In this document: positions 32,869 through 41,747 of the stretch, piece by piece | Numbering within the stretch: position 1 is the stretch's first letter | Layout: every line of letters starts with the position of its first letter | From: CALKCV01 sp964609515 | GTDB taxonomy: Bacteria > Cyanobacteriota > Cyanobacteriia > Cyanobacteriales > Microcoleaceae | DNA: 64,000 bases | Assembly: GCA_964609515.1 (NCBI GenBank) | Contig: CAZSTZ010000003.1 | Span: 42,897-106,896, forward strand | Reading direction: 5' to 3' | Translations under genes and position numbers: made by a program | Notes under the pieces: model-generated | Told to the model about the DNA's origin: nothing | The model's input: only the letters and a program-made list of their open reading frames with translations | The model's database searches: none

Positions 32869-34356
32869 TTAATAATTGTCTGGAATTAAAACATATTTGC
32901 CTGGGTTAATATTTTGGTAACTAACACCAACATTAGGATCGAGGGTGGGCACAACCTCGCCAAATAATTTGTTGATATCTTGGTTCCATACAAGTCTACC
33001 TTCTTCTTTTACAGGACGATAAACCTTGTCAGCAGGCGGTTCACCACTAACTGAGATTTTGCTTAAATCAAATCCTAACGAAGGCGGCAGCGGTCCCCAT
33101 CCAAACCACAATGGTTCTATTATACCATCCAACTGAGTCTCCTTTGCTGAATATTCAGTTACCAGCAAGTTGCGAGCAATATTGTTGTAACGGTCGTAAT
33201 CTTGATAATCAGGGTCTTCTAATGTCAATGGATTTTTATGTTGGGAGACACCGTTGACGTTTAACCCTGCAATTTCAAAAGAAGTATTATAACCAATGTA
33301 TTCAAAACCAGTAGCAGAGTTATAATCATTGTTGAATACAACGCCAGATTTCCCTAGCGCGACCTCAACTAAATAATGTCCATCATCACTTAAAATTTGA
33401 GTTGAATAATATTTGTTAATATCTTTATTAAAATGAAATCCATTTTCTTGAATAAGATTTATTTCGCCTACCGTCATTTTTTCTACAGGTCTAAATTTTG
33501 TCCCGTTGAAAAATAAAGAAGGAGCCATTAAATCTAATAACTCTTCAAAAATATTGTTTGGCAAAGGTTCGTCAAGTCTAATAGCATTTGCAATAATCTC
33601 TTCTTGATGTTTTAGTGCTAAATAAGGAGATGACAAATAATTAATGCTTTTAAAGCCCATCCAGAAAGTAAAAAGATGATCATTAAAATCGACAAAAATC
33701 AATTCTCCCTGCCTGTCTGGATGCGTTAAACCAGTATAAACATCAAAATATCCGTTAAAGAATAAATCGTCTCCAGTGCTGTATCTGTATCTATTGTCTC
33801 TACTTAAAATATCAAAGTATCCGTCAGGATGAGAAGAAAAAGGCACCCTAATACCTCTGAACAGGTCGAAATAGAAAACATTGTCATAGGTAGCTAAAGA
33901 AATAGGGGGAGACGATTGTTGCCAGCGATATTGTATTCTTGAACCTCTACCATATCCTGCTGTGATACCACCAAAAGTTTGTTGCGATCGCGTGTAAAAA
34001 TCATAGCCAGTTGTAGTGTAAGTAAAACTTTTGCCCAAAAGGTCAATTTCTGGATATGTTTTATGTTGATACTGGATTGAACTTATTAAATTATTGGGCA
34101 ACCCAAATAGCCATTTACTCCAGTTTTGTTTTTTTTCTGGTAATGCTAAATAGTTGTCTAAACTCATCCCGTCATTAAGCCTCACCCGATGAGTGACATA
34201 CCAAAAATCGGAATGAATACCCCTAGCAAAATTATTTATCTCGCCTTGTTTTAGTCCGTCTCTAGTTATGATAGAGTTGGCTTTATCAATAATAAATTTA
34301 ACTTTTCCTTCCATAAAGGAAATAAAATCGCCCATTGACATTCCTATTTCAGCCAT
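32869..34356 (-). CDS. Hypothetical virion protein, 495 aa
   Basis: Tyr/Asn/Gly-rich, mostly beta by composition (KSFTYTTTGYDFYTRSQQTF, YYSTQILSDDGHYLVEVAL), like surface or fibre proteins. The ATG (34354-34356) overlaps the divergent ATG of the 34355 gene in CATG. Gene order with the 343-aa partner suggests a two-gene minus-strand unit inserted between plus-strand virion genes. No catalytic motif seen. Confidence 0.6.
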   Translation of the reverse strand: MAEIGMSMGDFISFMEGKVKFIIDKANSIITRDGLKQGEINNFARGIHSDFWYVTHRVRLNDGMSLDNYLALPEKKQNWSKWLFGLPNNLISSIQYQHKTYPEIDLLGKSFTYTTTGYDFYTRSQQTFGGITAGYGRGSRIQYRWQQSSPPISLATYDNVFYFDLFRGIRVPFSSHPDGYFDILSRDNRYRYSTGDDLFFNGYFDVYTGLTHPDRQGELIFVDFNDHLFTFWMGFKSINYLSSPYLALKHQEEIIANAIRLDEPLPNNIFEELLDLMAPSLFFNGTKFRPVEKMTVGEINLIQENGFHFNKDINKYYSTQILSDDGHYLVEVALGKSGVVFNNDYNSATGFEYIGYNTSFEIAGLNVNGVSQHKNPLTLEDPDYQDYDRYNNIARNLLVTEYSAKETQLDGIIEPLWFGWGPLPPSLGFDLSKISVSGEPPADKVYRPVKEEGRLVWNQDINKLFGEVVPTLDPNVGVSYQNINPGKYVLIPDNY

Positions 34357-34924
34357 GATTAAACCTAAGATTTATTGGGAAATTCCCGAACTTTTAAAAA
34401 ACTTTTACAATGATGCCTTGTCGGCTTATTTTGACTCAACAATCCTCGATTCAGAAACTATTTGGCGGTTTGGCCATCGGGTGACTCAACCGGGAAGTTA
34501 TGCTTCAGAGCGGTCGGAAAACGGTGCCTACCACGACAACTTTCACGGTGCTTACCGCAATTTGCGGTCTATACGGCGAGGTTTTGTTTTCACATTTCCT
34601 CCCGGCAACGATGACATTCGCTTGCTATTTGAGGAACTGGAAAAGTGGCAAGGTTTCTCTGCCTATGAACCATGTTATCGTCTTTTAAGAGTTTGGGATG
34701 GGGTACTGTGCGATCCAGAAGACCGCGCCACCAGAATTACCTTGAGGATTGGGACTATCACTGTCGAACCTTCGGAGGGTTCTCTGTGGAACGGAGAGAC
34801 AAAATGTCTTCCTGCTGACAATGGCCCAGTTACTTTTCAAGACGTTCTTACTGACCCAGTTACCGCATGGAACCCCGGTTTTAAGGTTAGATTTGAACCT
34901 AAAGACAAACAAATTATAACTTAA
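34355..34924 (+). CDS. Hypothetical phage protein, 189 aa
   Basis: ATG 34355 (MIKPKIYWEIPELLKNFYND) is chosen over the upstream frame start at 34268 because the latter lies within the divergent gene and adds an unlikely peptide. It contains WRFGHRVTQPGSY, FTFPPGNDDIRLLFEEL and WKVRF-like beta segments. Arrangement with the next genes suggests a major tail or tail-terminator protein, but this is not proven by any motif. Its stop lies inside a large inverted repeat. Confidence 0.6.
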   Translation: MIKPKIYWEIPELLKNFYNDALSAYFDSTILDSETIWRFGHRVTQPGSYASERSENGAYHDNFHGAYRNLRSIRRGFVFTFPPGNDDIRLLFEELEKWQGFSAYEPCYRLLRVWDGVLCDPEDRATRITLRIGTITVEPSEGSLWNGETKCLPADNGPVTFQDVLTDPVTAWNPGFKVRFEPKDKQIIT

Positions 34925-34955
34925 GTTGATGTTTTTATCAACTTAAGTTATAATT
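34912..34955. repeat. 19-bp perfect inverted repeat
   Basis: AATTATAACTTAAGTTGAT (34912-34930) and its exact complement (34937-34955) surround the six-base loop GTTTTT. It includes the stop of the upstream gene. There is no T run after it, so it may act as an mRNA-end stabiliser, attenuator or operator rather than a simple terminator. Confidence 0.85.
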
Positions 34956-34984
34956 AAATTGACCTAAGCGAACTTTTTAATAAA

Positions 34985-35470
34985 ATGGATTCAATGATTG
35001 AAAGACTTAAAAAATTAGCAACAGAAAAAGCCGCTAGTAAAGATCAACCTGTTACATTGACAAGGCAAGCTGTTCGTCAGGTTACTGGAATCGATTCCAG
35101 TAGCGATATTAAATTTTACAAAATGCTTGCAGAGCAAGCTTTACAAAAGCAAGGGATAAATATCCAATTTGCAAAACGAGGTAGTGCAAATGCAAGGAAG
35201 AATCCTCGGGATTCTCAAACAGAGGTGACTGAAGAGGGGTTATTCATTCCTCTGGAAGAATTGGAGAAAGTAGAGATTTTTGCGGGTAATCTCGTTAAGG
35301 TTAAATATAAAAAACCTCATACGGTAATTCGCAAAGAGAAAACCTTTGATAAACCAGGAACGCTTATTATCGAAAAAACCGAAGATCGGTTTATCCCTTC
35401 ACCGGCAGAAGGCCAGGAAAATTATTTAGAAGAAGAATCAAGCGAAGAAGAGGAAATGTTAGATGCTTAA
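34985..35470 (+). CDS. Hypothetical phage protein, 161 aa
   Basis: N-terminal helical part (MIERLKKLATEKAAS) with TLTRQAVRQVTG, a beta region (NLVKVKYKKPHTVIR), and a very acidic end (EEESSEEEEMLDA). It is the first of three overlapping plus-strand genes. Position suggests a tail assembly helper, but no motif identifies it. Confidence 0.6.
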   Translation: MDSMIERLKKLATEKAASKDQPVTLTRQAVRQVTGIDSSSDIKFYKMLAEQALQKQGINIQFAKRGSANARKNPRDSQTEVTEEGLFIPLEELEKVEIFAGNLVKVKYKKPHTVIRKEKTFDKPGTLIIEKTEDRFIPSPAEGQENYLEEESSEEEEMLDA

Positions 35471-35642
35471 AATAGAAGTTCGTATTCCCTCAAATAATGG
35501 GGTAAAAAAAGATGCCAAAGACATTGGTTGGCAAAGGTCTTTCCCCGCCCAAGACATCAGCCAACGTCTTGAAGATTCAGAACGTAGTATGCAAAAACAA
35601 GCGATCGCCCAGGTTTTAGGAGCTATTTTCAATGAAAATTAA
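35463..35642 (+). CDS. Small hypothetical protein, 59 aa
   Basis: ATG 35463 overlaps the end of the preceding gene by eight bases, and the stop overlaps the next gene by 11 bases. The peptide (MLKIEVRIPSNNGVKKDAKD ... AIAQVLGAIFNEN) is well composed and fills the gap exactly, so it is very likely translated by coupling. No function recognised. Confidence 0.65.
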   Translation: MLKIEVRIPSNNGVKKDAKDIGWQRSFPAQDISQRLEDSERSMQKQAIAQVLGAIFNEN

Positions 35643-36210
35643 AGGGGTTGAATACCCGATAGAATGGGTAAATGAAGACAAATCTTTAGAAGCGCTAGAA
35701 ATTATCTTCAATGAAGAGGTAACTAACGGCAGACCATACCGTTTATCTGATGAAGAGACGGATATTATCGCAGATATTATGCGTTTTTGTGTTCCTTCTT
35801 TGCCAGATGAATGTTTTTACAAGTCTCGGAATGGTTTAATTGCTATTCGTCTAGGTGCGACTGAAATTCTGAATTTTACTTTTGAACTGCTAAAAGTTGC
35901 CACTGAAAAAAAGGTAATTGACATTCAAGATTTTCTAAAACGAACGGATTTAACCCAAGAAGAAAGAACTCGACTTGAGATATCGTTAGAAAATGCTCAA
36001 AACAACGCTCAATCTTTAGGCGAACAGATTAGAGAAATGCAATTAGCATATTTAGAAAGTCTGCCGACTGCTCAAGCTGCCCAACTAGAAGAACAACCAG
36101 TTAAACAGGCTCAATTGCCAATAGACGATCGCCCCGCCAATATCAAACAGCGGCAGCAAGAAAGGCAACAAAGACAAAGACAAAGGCAAAAACACCAACG
36201 GAAAAACTAA
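35632..36210 (+). CDS. Hypothetical phage protein with basic Q/R-rich tail, 192 aa
   Basis: The N-terminal ~100 residues form a compact acidic domain (MKIKGVEYPIEWVNEDKSL), followed by a helix and a C-terminus of Gln/Arg repeats (RQQERQQRQRQRQK). Its location before the tape-measure-type genes would fit a tail assembly chaperone, though tape measure and this gene are on opposite strands. The stop overlaps the convergent gene by four bases. Confidence 0.55.
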   Translation: MKIKGVEYPIEWVNEDKSLEALEIIFNEEVTNGRPYRLSDEETDIIADIMRFCVPSLPDECFYKSRNGLIAIRLGATEILNFTFELLKVATEKKVIDIQDFLKRTDLTQEERTRLEISLENAQNNAQSLGEQIREMQLAYLESLPTAQAAQLEEQPVKQAQLPIDDRPANIKQRQQERQQRQRQRQKHQRKN

Positions 36211-36455
36211 ACCTTTCCGGTTAATTTAAACTGAAAAAGTATAGACGCTTTCCTCTCTGCTGGTTGGCGTCTTTTTTTATCAAACTGTTTTTCATGCAAA
36301 ATCAATACTTCCTCATTTTGGGTTTGAGGAGGTAAATTAATGGTTTCAGTAGAGCGATCGCTTTCTACCATTAATTGTCCTTCTTCTAGCCTAAACTTTG
36401 CCTGGTTTTGCTCTAATAATTTTAATAATTTTCGATTTAATTCTTCTTGATTCAT
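36207..36455 (-). CDS. Small hypothetical protein, 82 aa
   Basis: Polar protein (MNQEELNRKLLKLLEQNQAK; EKQFDKKRRQPAERKA) with no recognised motif. It follows the 387-aa virion gene by two bases on the same strand, so the two are an operon. Confidence 0.55.
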   Translation of the reverse strand: MNQEELNRKLLKLLEQNQAKFRLEEGQLMVESDRSTETINLPPQTQNEEVLILHEKQFDKKRRQPAERKASILFQFKLTGKV

Positions 36456-36457
36456 GT

Positions 36458-37621
36458 TTAGCTTAATGCCACAATAAGGGCAATAACTTCTTCTCTGGTA
36501 ACAATATTTAAAGGTGATGGAACTTCTCTGCCCATGTCAAGATTAAACCAACAGGTCTCTCCTGAAAGCAACCGAAAATCGGATTGACTGTAATAAGGCA
36601 AAATCTCAATCCACATCGCCCAAGGTGGAGGGCAATTTTTTGGAATATAAAATTGCTGTCTGGTGGGCTGCCAGACAATATCTTCTCCAACATAATTCAT
36701 CAATCCCGTGTCGGTGGTGATATCTGCGGTGTCCAATTCTCCGGTAACAGTATTAACATATCCTTTGAATCGAATCTTTATTTTTTCCGACATCACCCCA
36801 GAATCCGGCATATCCTGGTTGAGAATGTCGGTTGTCGAATCAATGCTATTCCCTAACCTTGCCACAAACCGAAAGGGCAAGTCTTTTAACAATGTCTCCT
36901 CTGCACGATAATAATACCCAATACCTCTACTTTGAGTCACAGGGATATTAGATGCGGGGGTGTAAAAGGCAAAAACAGGTATCTTGAGCAAACGAGGGTC
37001 GATCGCGTTAATAGGTAAATCGCATCCCGACTCCCCAGATGGAACCGTGACTAATCCTAAATATGGACTACCTCCCCACTGAGTCCATTTTTTCCCATTA
37101 GAATCAAGAATTATTTCAGTTCCATTAGCAGATGCCGTCTGAAAAGGAGTTTTGGCGTAAAGTAGCCCGGTAGAAGAGACAAAACGAGTCGTACCAGCGA
37201 TCGCTCCCACCACCGGCAAGTCATCAGGAGTCGCTACAACATTATCGCCAGGGTCCGCTAATGCTGCATCGGAGGTAATAGTAACTGCCGATAGAGCAAT
37301 TTCCGCCCCTTGAGAATTTACCCCGTTCCACAGTGCCACGCGATAACTTGCTGATGCGGGCTGAGAAGATAGACGGGCGGCAACATGAAAATACAGCCAT
37401 TCTGATATTTCAGTATTGGCATTGGGGGGAAGAGTTATGGTTATCGAGTCGCCGTTAGCGATCGCTACTGCTACCTCTGGAGATGCAGTGGTATAGCCCG
37501 CGATATTTTCGGCGTGGTAAGTAAAAATGTAGTTTCCTGCCGATAAAGAGCCGCCCCCAATATTAACGGTAACGGTGGGAGCAGTGTCGGGCATTGGACC
37601 GGAGGCATAGCATAGTGCCAT
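36458..37621 (-). CDS. Virion protein with N-terminal fibronectin/Ig-like domain, 387 aa
   Basis: The first ~110 residues read like a beta-sandwich (SAGNYIFTYHAENIAGYTTA, SITITLPP, SYRVALWNG), and the rest is beta-rich (IRFKGYVNTVTGELDTADI). It ends EEVIALIVALS. Such proteins decorate tails or baseplates. It starts directly beside the tRNA promoter, on the other strand. No enzymatic motif. Confidence 0.6.
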   Translation of the reverse strand: MALCYASGPMPDTAPTVTVNIGGGSLSAGNYIFTYHAENIAGYTTASPEVAVAIANGDSITITLPPNANTEISEWLYFHVAARLSSQPASASYRVALWNGVNSQGAEIALSAVTITSDAALADPGDNVVATPDDLPVVGAIAGTTRFVSSTGLLYAKTPFQTASANGTEIILDSNGKKWTQWGGSPYLGLVTVPSGESGCDLPINAIDPRLLKIPVFAFYTPASNIPVTQSRGIGYYYRAEETLLKDLPFRFVARLGNSIDSTTDILNQDMPDSGVMSEKIKIRFKGYVNTVTGELDTADITTDTGLMNYVGEDIVWQPTRQQFYIPKNCPPPWAMWIEILPYYSQSDFRLLSGETCWFNLDMGREVPSPLNIVTREEVIALIVALS

Positions 37622-37650
37622 TTGACAAAAATTAGAAAATCTATTAATAT
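37622..37650 (+). promoter_or_regulatory. Consensus promoter for the tRNA gene
   Basis: TTGACA (37622-37627), exactly 17 bases, TAATAT (37645-37650). The expected transcription start falls on the first tRNA base at 37657. Confidence 0.8.
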
Positions 37651-37656
37651 GGTAGT

Positions 37657-37728
37657 TGCCGGGGAGTGGAACGGTCCCATACCAGGCTCATAACCTGGAG
37701 ACAGCAGGTTCAACTCCTGCACCGGCCA
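37657..37728 (+). tRNA. tRNA with anticodon CAT (Met or lysidine-Ile)
   Basis: Cloverleaf by hand: D stem GTGG/CCAT with loop AACGGTC; anticodon stem CCAGG/CCTGG with loop CTCATAA (anticodon CAT at 37689-37691); five-base variable loop; T stem GCAGG/CCTGC with loop TTCAACT; acceptor core GCCGG/CCGGC. Positions 1:72 (T:C) and 7:66 (G:A) do not pair; an unpaired 1:72 is a mark of initiators, but the anticodon stem lacks the three G:C pairs of initiators. CCA is not encoded. A T-rich run follows. Whether it reads AUG or, after modification, AUA cannot be told. Confidence 0.85.
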
Positions 37729-37747
37729 TTTTTGCTTTTTGCCCTAT

Positions 37748-37918
37748 TCAAATTAATTCTGTAGAATCTATTTGAACAGGGCGATCGCTTATAACTATAT
37801 CTTGCCTTGATGGTTGTTTGATTGTTAAAGAGTTTACATCTTTGACGGTAGTTATTTTGTGTTTTTTTAAAATGTCTAATAACTTTTGAGTCGATTTCTC
37901 TAAGGTGTAATTGTTCAT
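37748..37918 (-). CDS. Small hypothetical protein, 56 aa
   Basis: ATG 37918, 21 bases after the stop of the 962-aa gene, gives MNNYTLEKSTQKLLDILKKH ... VQIDSTELI. The AAGGTGTAATT stretch and good composition support translation. It appears to be the last gene of the baseplate unit. No function recognised. Confidence 0.55.
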   Translation of the reverse strand: MNNYTLEKSTQKLLDILKKHKITTVKDVNSLTIKQPSRQDIVISDRPVQIDSTELI

Positions 37919-37939
37919 TTAGCTTTTCGTCTGTTCTAA

Positions 37940-40828
37940 TTAATCAGGCGGTGAATAGGTTGGGTTGAGACGCGATCGCCATAATTGCAAGTCGCTTTTT
38001 ATTATAGTGTAAATGAAGATTTGTTGCAACTCAATATTTTGGATATCTGGTTCGACTTGCTTAGGTTTAATCTTATCCCATTTCAACGGCAAGTCTCTCC
38101 GAGGTACTAACTGAAGGTTAACCCCATTGGAGGTGACTAAAGGACGCTGATTTGCTATCCCTTGAAAATTTACCGAAAAAGAAACCCCAGTTACTATCCT
38201 ACGCCGAATTTCATTGTTAATAACACAATCAAGGCGATCGCCTTCTTTAATTTTTAAATATTTGGGGTCAAAAACTAAGGATAAACTTTCCGAGGGACCG
38301 CTTCTAACATTGCTTAAAATATAATCAGTTTCCGCGCCAGTCTTAGCTTCTTTGATGTTTTTAGCTTGGGTGTAATTAATTTCTTCTGCTAATAAAATGT
38401 CATCAGCTAAACTGGTTTTGCCTACTGGCCTTAGACCAAAATAATTTGGGTTTTGTTTCTCAAAAGAATTAGTGCTGGCATAAAATTCGTACTTGGTCTC
38501 ATTATCAACTTTATTAGGCTCGTTATCTTCTTTAGGTTCCTCCCTTTCCTCAACTCTTCTTTCTGCAATTGGCAATTTGCCTTGAGAAGTCTTATCAAAA
38601 CTCCTAGAACGAGTTCCAGAAGCATTCCCCGTCCATTCAAAAGTATATTCTTTGTAAAATTCTTTCTTTACAAAAGGATAGATTTTGCGGTCAGTTTTGT
38701 CAAAAGCTTTGTACTCTAAAACATTGTACATTTCCTCGCCAATTTTTAACGTTTCTGACACTTCTTTAGGCAGTTTCTCTAAGTCAAAAGACTGTAAAAC
38801 TCCATTAACCCAATTCTGAATACCGTATTCGGGATTATCTATTTCTGAATACTCAGTTTTAAGATGGGATTTTTTCTTAAGATAATACATGGGAGCAATA
38901 TCTTTATCCAAACGGTCTGCCGCATAAGTGGCTTGACCATTAGGCAAGCATTTAATATATGCTTTCCCAAACTTACTGGGACGCTCGATGCCAGGATACG
39001 GGTCGAGCATAGAATTTAATTCTCTGGCCTCTTGTTCAAAAATAGGAACTACCCGGAACTCGTACAAAGGAGCGATCGCCCCCACAAATAGCCGAATTAA
39101 ACTGGTTATTATTGCTTTTTTAGCGGTAATTGCGGCTTGTAAAGAGCCAATATCCTCAGCCAAGGTTGTAGAGATTTCGCTGACAGAACTGGCTAAGTCT
39201 TCTGGTGGGTTCCCCGCTGCTACTGGAATGTTCCAATTTTTTAAATTATTTTGAATTTTGCCGATCGCTTTCTGCACTTGATAATAATCGGACCCCAACC
39301 CGGCTTCTTTACTAACAATTACAAATGCCTCGATCGCGTCAAAAACATCTTTGGCGTTAATGTCCACCAACAGTTTCCCGATGTGGTCTTCGTTTATCAA
39401 GTCATCGACGTCGCCAGTTAACGACTCAAATAATGCTTTAATTATTGCGGTTTCTGGCACGCTGCCGCCTGATGACTCATCTCGATATCGAACTAGCCTC
39501 CACCCTTGAGACTTGAAGCCTAAATAATAATCATAATCGCCATACTCTTTTGTCATTACGGTCTCTTCAACCATTCTCCACTGGGGGGCGATCGCGATAT
39601 TTTCCCATTTATATCCATCTTCCCCCGTGTTAACCCACTGCCAGCAGTCTCTTCCATAAAAGACATAACCATAAGTTTGAGTTCGCTTTTCAATTTCAAT
39701 ATCATCCTCCATTATGGTAATGACCTTGACTTTCTTGGGGCCGTTGGGATAGCAAAGAGCAACATCTTTAATTAACCCTTGATTTTCTGGGGGTTGCTCT
39801 GCATTTTCGTCTCCAGAAGGTAACTCTACTCGCACTGGTGGAATTTGAGAGGATGGTCGGTTATCTTTTTTGTCGGGCAAAGTGTCCTCTGCTTCTTCTG
39901 GGAAAGTTACCTTTTTCGGCGGCCACCAGATATCTCCTAAAGGCCAAGGTAAATCCTCTTCTCTTAATGGCGGTTCTGGTGGGGGAACTGGTTTTGCCGT
40001 GCCAATTCCTACAGATTCGCATAAGTAGAAGTTTTTGTTTTCTGGATCGAAGCGATCGCTATGATAATAATCCCCTTTTACCTGAGTGTTGATTTCTGAG
40101 GAGATGTCGCTTTCTGGGATTTTCCATAATTCAGTCTGCCAAAGCCTTTTTGCTTCAATTTGTCTGGGGTTAGAATAAAAGCGAAAACACCCGTTTATTG
40201 ATAGCAAGCTAGTTAATATTTCTTCTACCGTTACCGTGGTTTTGGGGTCAATATATGGGGCAACTTCTATCCACCAATGACTACCATCCCCTGAGAATTT
40301 AGCTTCTGCTTTACGAGCTAATTTGCTTAGTTTAATCTTGGTCTTTTTAGATATTTGAGGTAATTTTTGCAAGCATTCTGGGTGCAATTTGTCGATGCTA
40401 TCAACAAAATCTACTAAAGCTATTTTTTTCGTTATTGCCTTTTCCCACACTCCTGTTAGCGAGCAGTCAACACCAATTAATTGTTGGGGATATTCATTAT
40501 CTTTTGGCTCTTTAAAAGCTAAGTTTTCAACAACAAAATCTAACTCAAAAAAAGTAAAAATAGTGCCTATTCTAAACGCATTTAAAATATCCTCTTTAAG
40601 GTTTCTGTAGGTAACAAACGTAAAGTTTGCAGTAGGATGTTCTTCAAAACTTCTGCTAATAGTAAGCTCCCCTTCCATAGAAATAGCCGCCAAAACTTTT
40701 GGCATGAGTTCGTCTGGAACCCGGTTATGCCTGGTGCATTTTGGTTTTGCTATTACTTCTATTTCTGGGGAAAATTGACTGAAGTCTAATAGTCCCCAAT
40801 TGGTTATGTTAGGTGTTTGTACTGGCAT
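37940..40828 (-). CDS. Probable baseplate hub / tail-tip protein, 962 aa
   Basis: N-terminal ~130 residues (SISMEGELTISRSFEEHPTA-like strand pattern, then LIGVDCSLTGVWEKA) resemble hub proteins that start with a beta-barrel near the tail tube. A proline-rich linker lies at ~280-345, a helical insert at ~480-600, and a C-terminal barrel contains LKIKEGDRLDCVINNEIRRR, a form used in tail-hub domains. Length suits a tail-tip organiser. The call rests on overall form and on location among tail genes, not on a certain family match. Confidence 0.5.
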   Translation of the reverse strand: MPVQTPNITNWGLLDFSQFSPEIEVIAKPKCTRHNRVPDELMPKVLAAISMEGELTISRSFEEHPTANFTFVTYRNLKEDILNAFRIGTIFTFFELDFVVENLAFKEPKDNEYPQQLIGVDCSLTGVWEKAITKKIALVDFVDSIDKLHPECLQKLPQISKKTKIKLSKLARKAEAKFSGDGSHWWIEVAPYIDPKTTVTVEEILTSLLSINGCFRFYSNPRQIEAKRLWQTELWKIPESDISSEINTQVKGDYYHSDRFDPENKNFYLCESVGIGTAKPVPPPEPPLREEDLPWPLGDIWWPPKKVTFPEEAEDTLPDKKDNRPSSQIPPVRVELPSGDENAEQPPENQGLIKDVALCYPNGPKKVKVITIMEDDIEIEKRTQTYGYVFYGRDCWQWVNTGEDGYKWENIAIAPQWRMVEETVMTKEYGDYDYYLGFKSQGWRLVRYRDESSGGSVPETAIIKALFESLTGDVDDLINEDHIGKLLVDINAKDVFDAIEAFVIVSKEAGLGSDYYQVQKAIGKIQNNLKNWNIPVAAGNPPEDLASSVSEISTTLAEDIGSLQAAITAKKAIITSLIRLFVGAIAPLYEFRVVPIFEQEARELNSMLDPYPGIERPSKFGKAYIKCLPNGQATYAADRLDKDIAPMYYLKKKSHLKTEYSEIDNPEYGIQNWVNGVLQSFDLEKLPKEVSETLKIGEEMYNVLEYKAFDKTDRKIYPFVKKEFYKEYTFEWTGNASGTRSRSFDKTSQGKLPIAERRVEEREEPKEDNEPNKVDNETKYEFYASTNSFEKQNPNYFGLRPVGKTSLADDILLAEEINYTQAKNIKEAKTGAETDYILSNVRSGPSESLSLVFDPKYLKIKEGDRLDCVINNEIRRRIVTGVSFSVNFQGIANQRPLVTSNGVNLQLVPRRDLPLKWDKIKPKQVEPDIQNIELQQIFIYTIIKSDLQLWRSRLNPTYSPPD

Positions 40829-40860
40829 GGGTGCTGTGGAATGGGTTTTTTGTGGTGTTG

Positions 40861-40972
40861 ATTAATTAGCCAATTAAGATAACAATTGCTATAATAATTG
40901 CTATAATAATTGAAATGCCCCTCGCGAGATGTCTGTCTCCAGGGACAGTAGTTAACCTAATCAGGAGGTTCA
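40861..40972 (+). promoter_or_regulatory. Tandem extended -10 promoter and perfect Shine-Dalgarno
   Basis: AATTGCTATAAT is present twice in tandem, giving TGCTATAAT extended -10 boxes at 40890 and 40902; no good -35 is visible. CTGTCTCCAGGGACAG downstream can form a small hairpin in the leader. AGGAGG lies eight bases before ATG 40977, the strongest ribosome binding site seen in the window. Confidence 0.65.
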
Positions 40973-40976
40973 CCAC

Positions 40977-41720
40977 ATGGACAAGTTTATCATATCCGAG
41001 TTCGATGGTCAAAAAGTCCGAGCAACAGAAGATGGCCAATTTTCTGTGTTTGATGTTTTAGTAGCATTTATTCCAACAGCAGTTCGGAATGGCAAAAAGG
41101 GTAAAGCAATTAATCCTAGACAAGTTTTAAAATCAATCACAGAGCGCAATCCAGAAGTTGTCCAATTTTTAAACAACTTCAAGTTTCCCGGTCGCGGACA
41201 ACGAGAAACCCCAATAACGAATGAGGAAGGCATCTATCAAATATTGATGCTATGTCCAGGACAGCGAGGGGCAGAGTTTCGGAAATGGGCAGCAAATCTG
41301 ATAGAGCGTTACCGCAAAGCAGATGGTTCGTTGGCAGAAGAAGTTGTAGAACGCCAAACGACTAATCAGGCTAAACGAACGTCTAAACGCATCGAAGGAA
41401 TAGTCCGCCGCAAGATAGAGACAGATACACTTCAGGCTCACGGCATAGAAAAGGGATTAGAGTACGCAATCTGTACCAACAAAACTTACACAGGATTATT
41501 TGGAAAGTCCGCTAAAGAATTAAAGGTTGAACGAGGTTTGAGAAAGAAAGAATCGCTTCGGGATAATATGACCAACGTTGAACTATCCGCTTTGTCATTT
41601 GCTGAGTCCTTAGCAGCCCAAGAGATAGAAGCTAAAGACCTCTACGGTATTAATCCCTGCGGCAACGCTTGTCATTCCACTGCGTCCGATGTCCGCTCTG
41701 TACTTAGAAAATACCAATAG
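40977..41720 (+). CDS. BRO-N family antirepressor-like protein, 247 aa
   Basis: Residues ~5-115 match the Bro-N domain of phage antirepressors: FDGQKVRATEDGQFSVFDVL, INPRQVLKSI, TNEEGIYQILMLC and GAEFRKWAANLIERYR. The C-terminal part (KTYTGLFGKSAKELKVERGL, LSALSFAESLAAQEIE) is the form found in DinD/KilA-type partners. Such proteins bind DNA or repressors and influence the lysis-lysogeny choice. It is alone on the plus strand between two minus-strand virion genes and has its own strong promoter and ribosome binding site. Confidence 0.75.
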   Translation: MDKFIISEFDGQKVRATEDGQFSVFDVLVAFIPTAVRNGKKGKAINPRQVLKSITERNPEVVQFLNNFKFPGRGQRETPITNEEGIYQILMLCPGQRGAEFRKWAANLIERYRKADGSLAEEVVERQTTNQAKRTSKRIEGIVRRKIETDTLQAHGIEKGLEYAICTNKTYTGLFGKSAKELKVERGLRKKESLRDNMTNVELSALSFAESLAAQEIEAKDLYGINPCGNACHSTASDVRSVLRKYQ

Positions 41721-41747
41721 ACTCGATAACAAAGATTAGCCTTGAAC

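Noticed and set aside
37657..37728. tRNA as a phage integration site
   Set aside because: No integrase gene and no duplicated tRNA 3' end were seen in the window.
40977..41720. CGNACHS near the C-terminus of the antirepressor as another CGxxCIS module
   Set aside because: Lacks the following Cys and the upstream domain; coincidence of residues.
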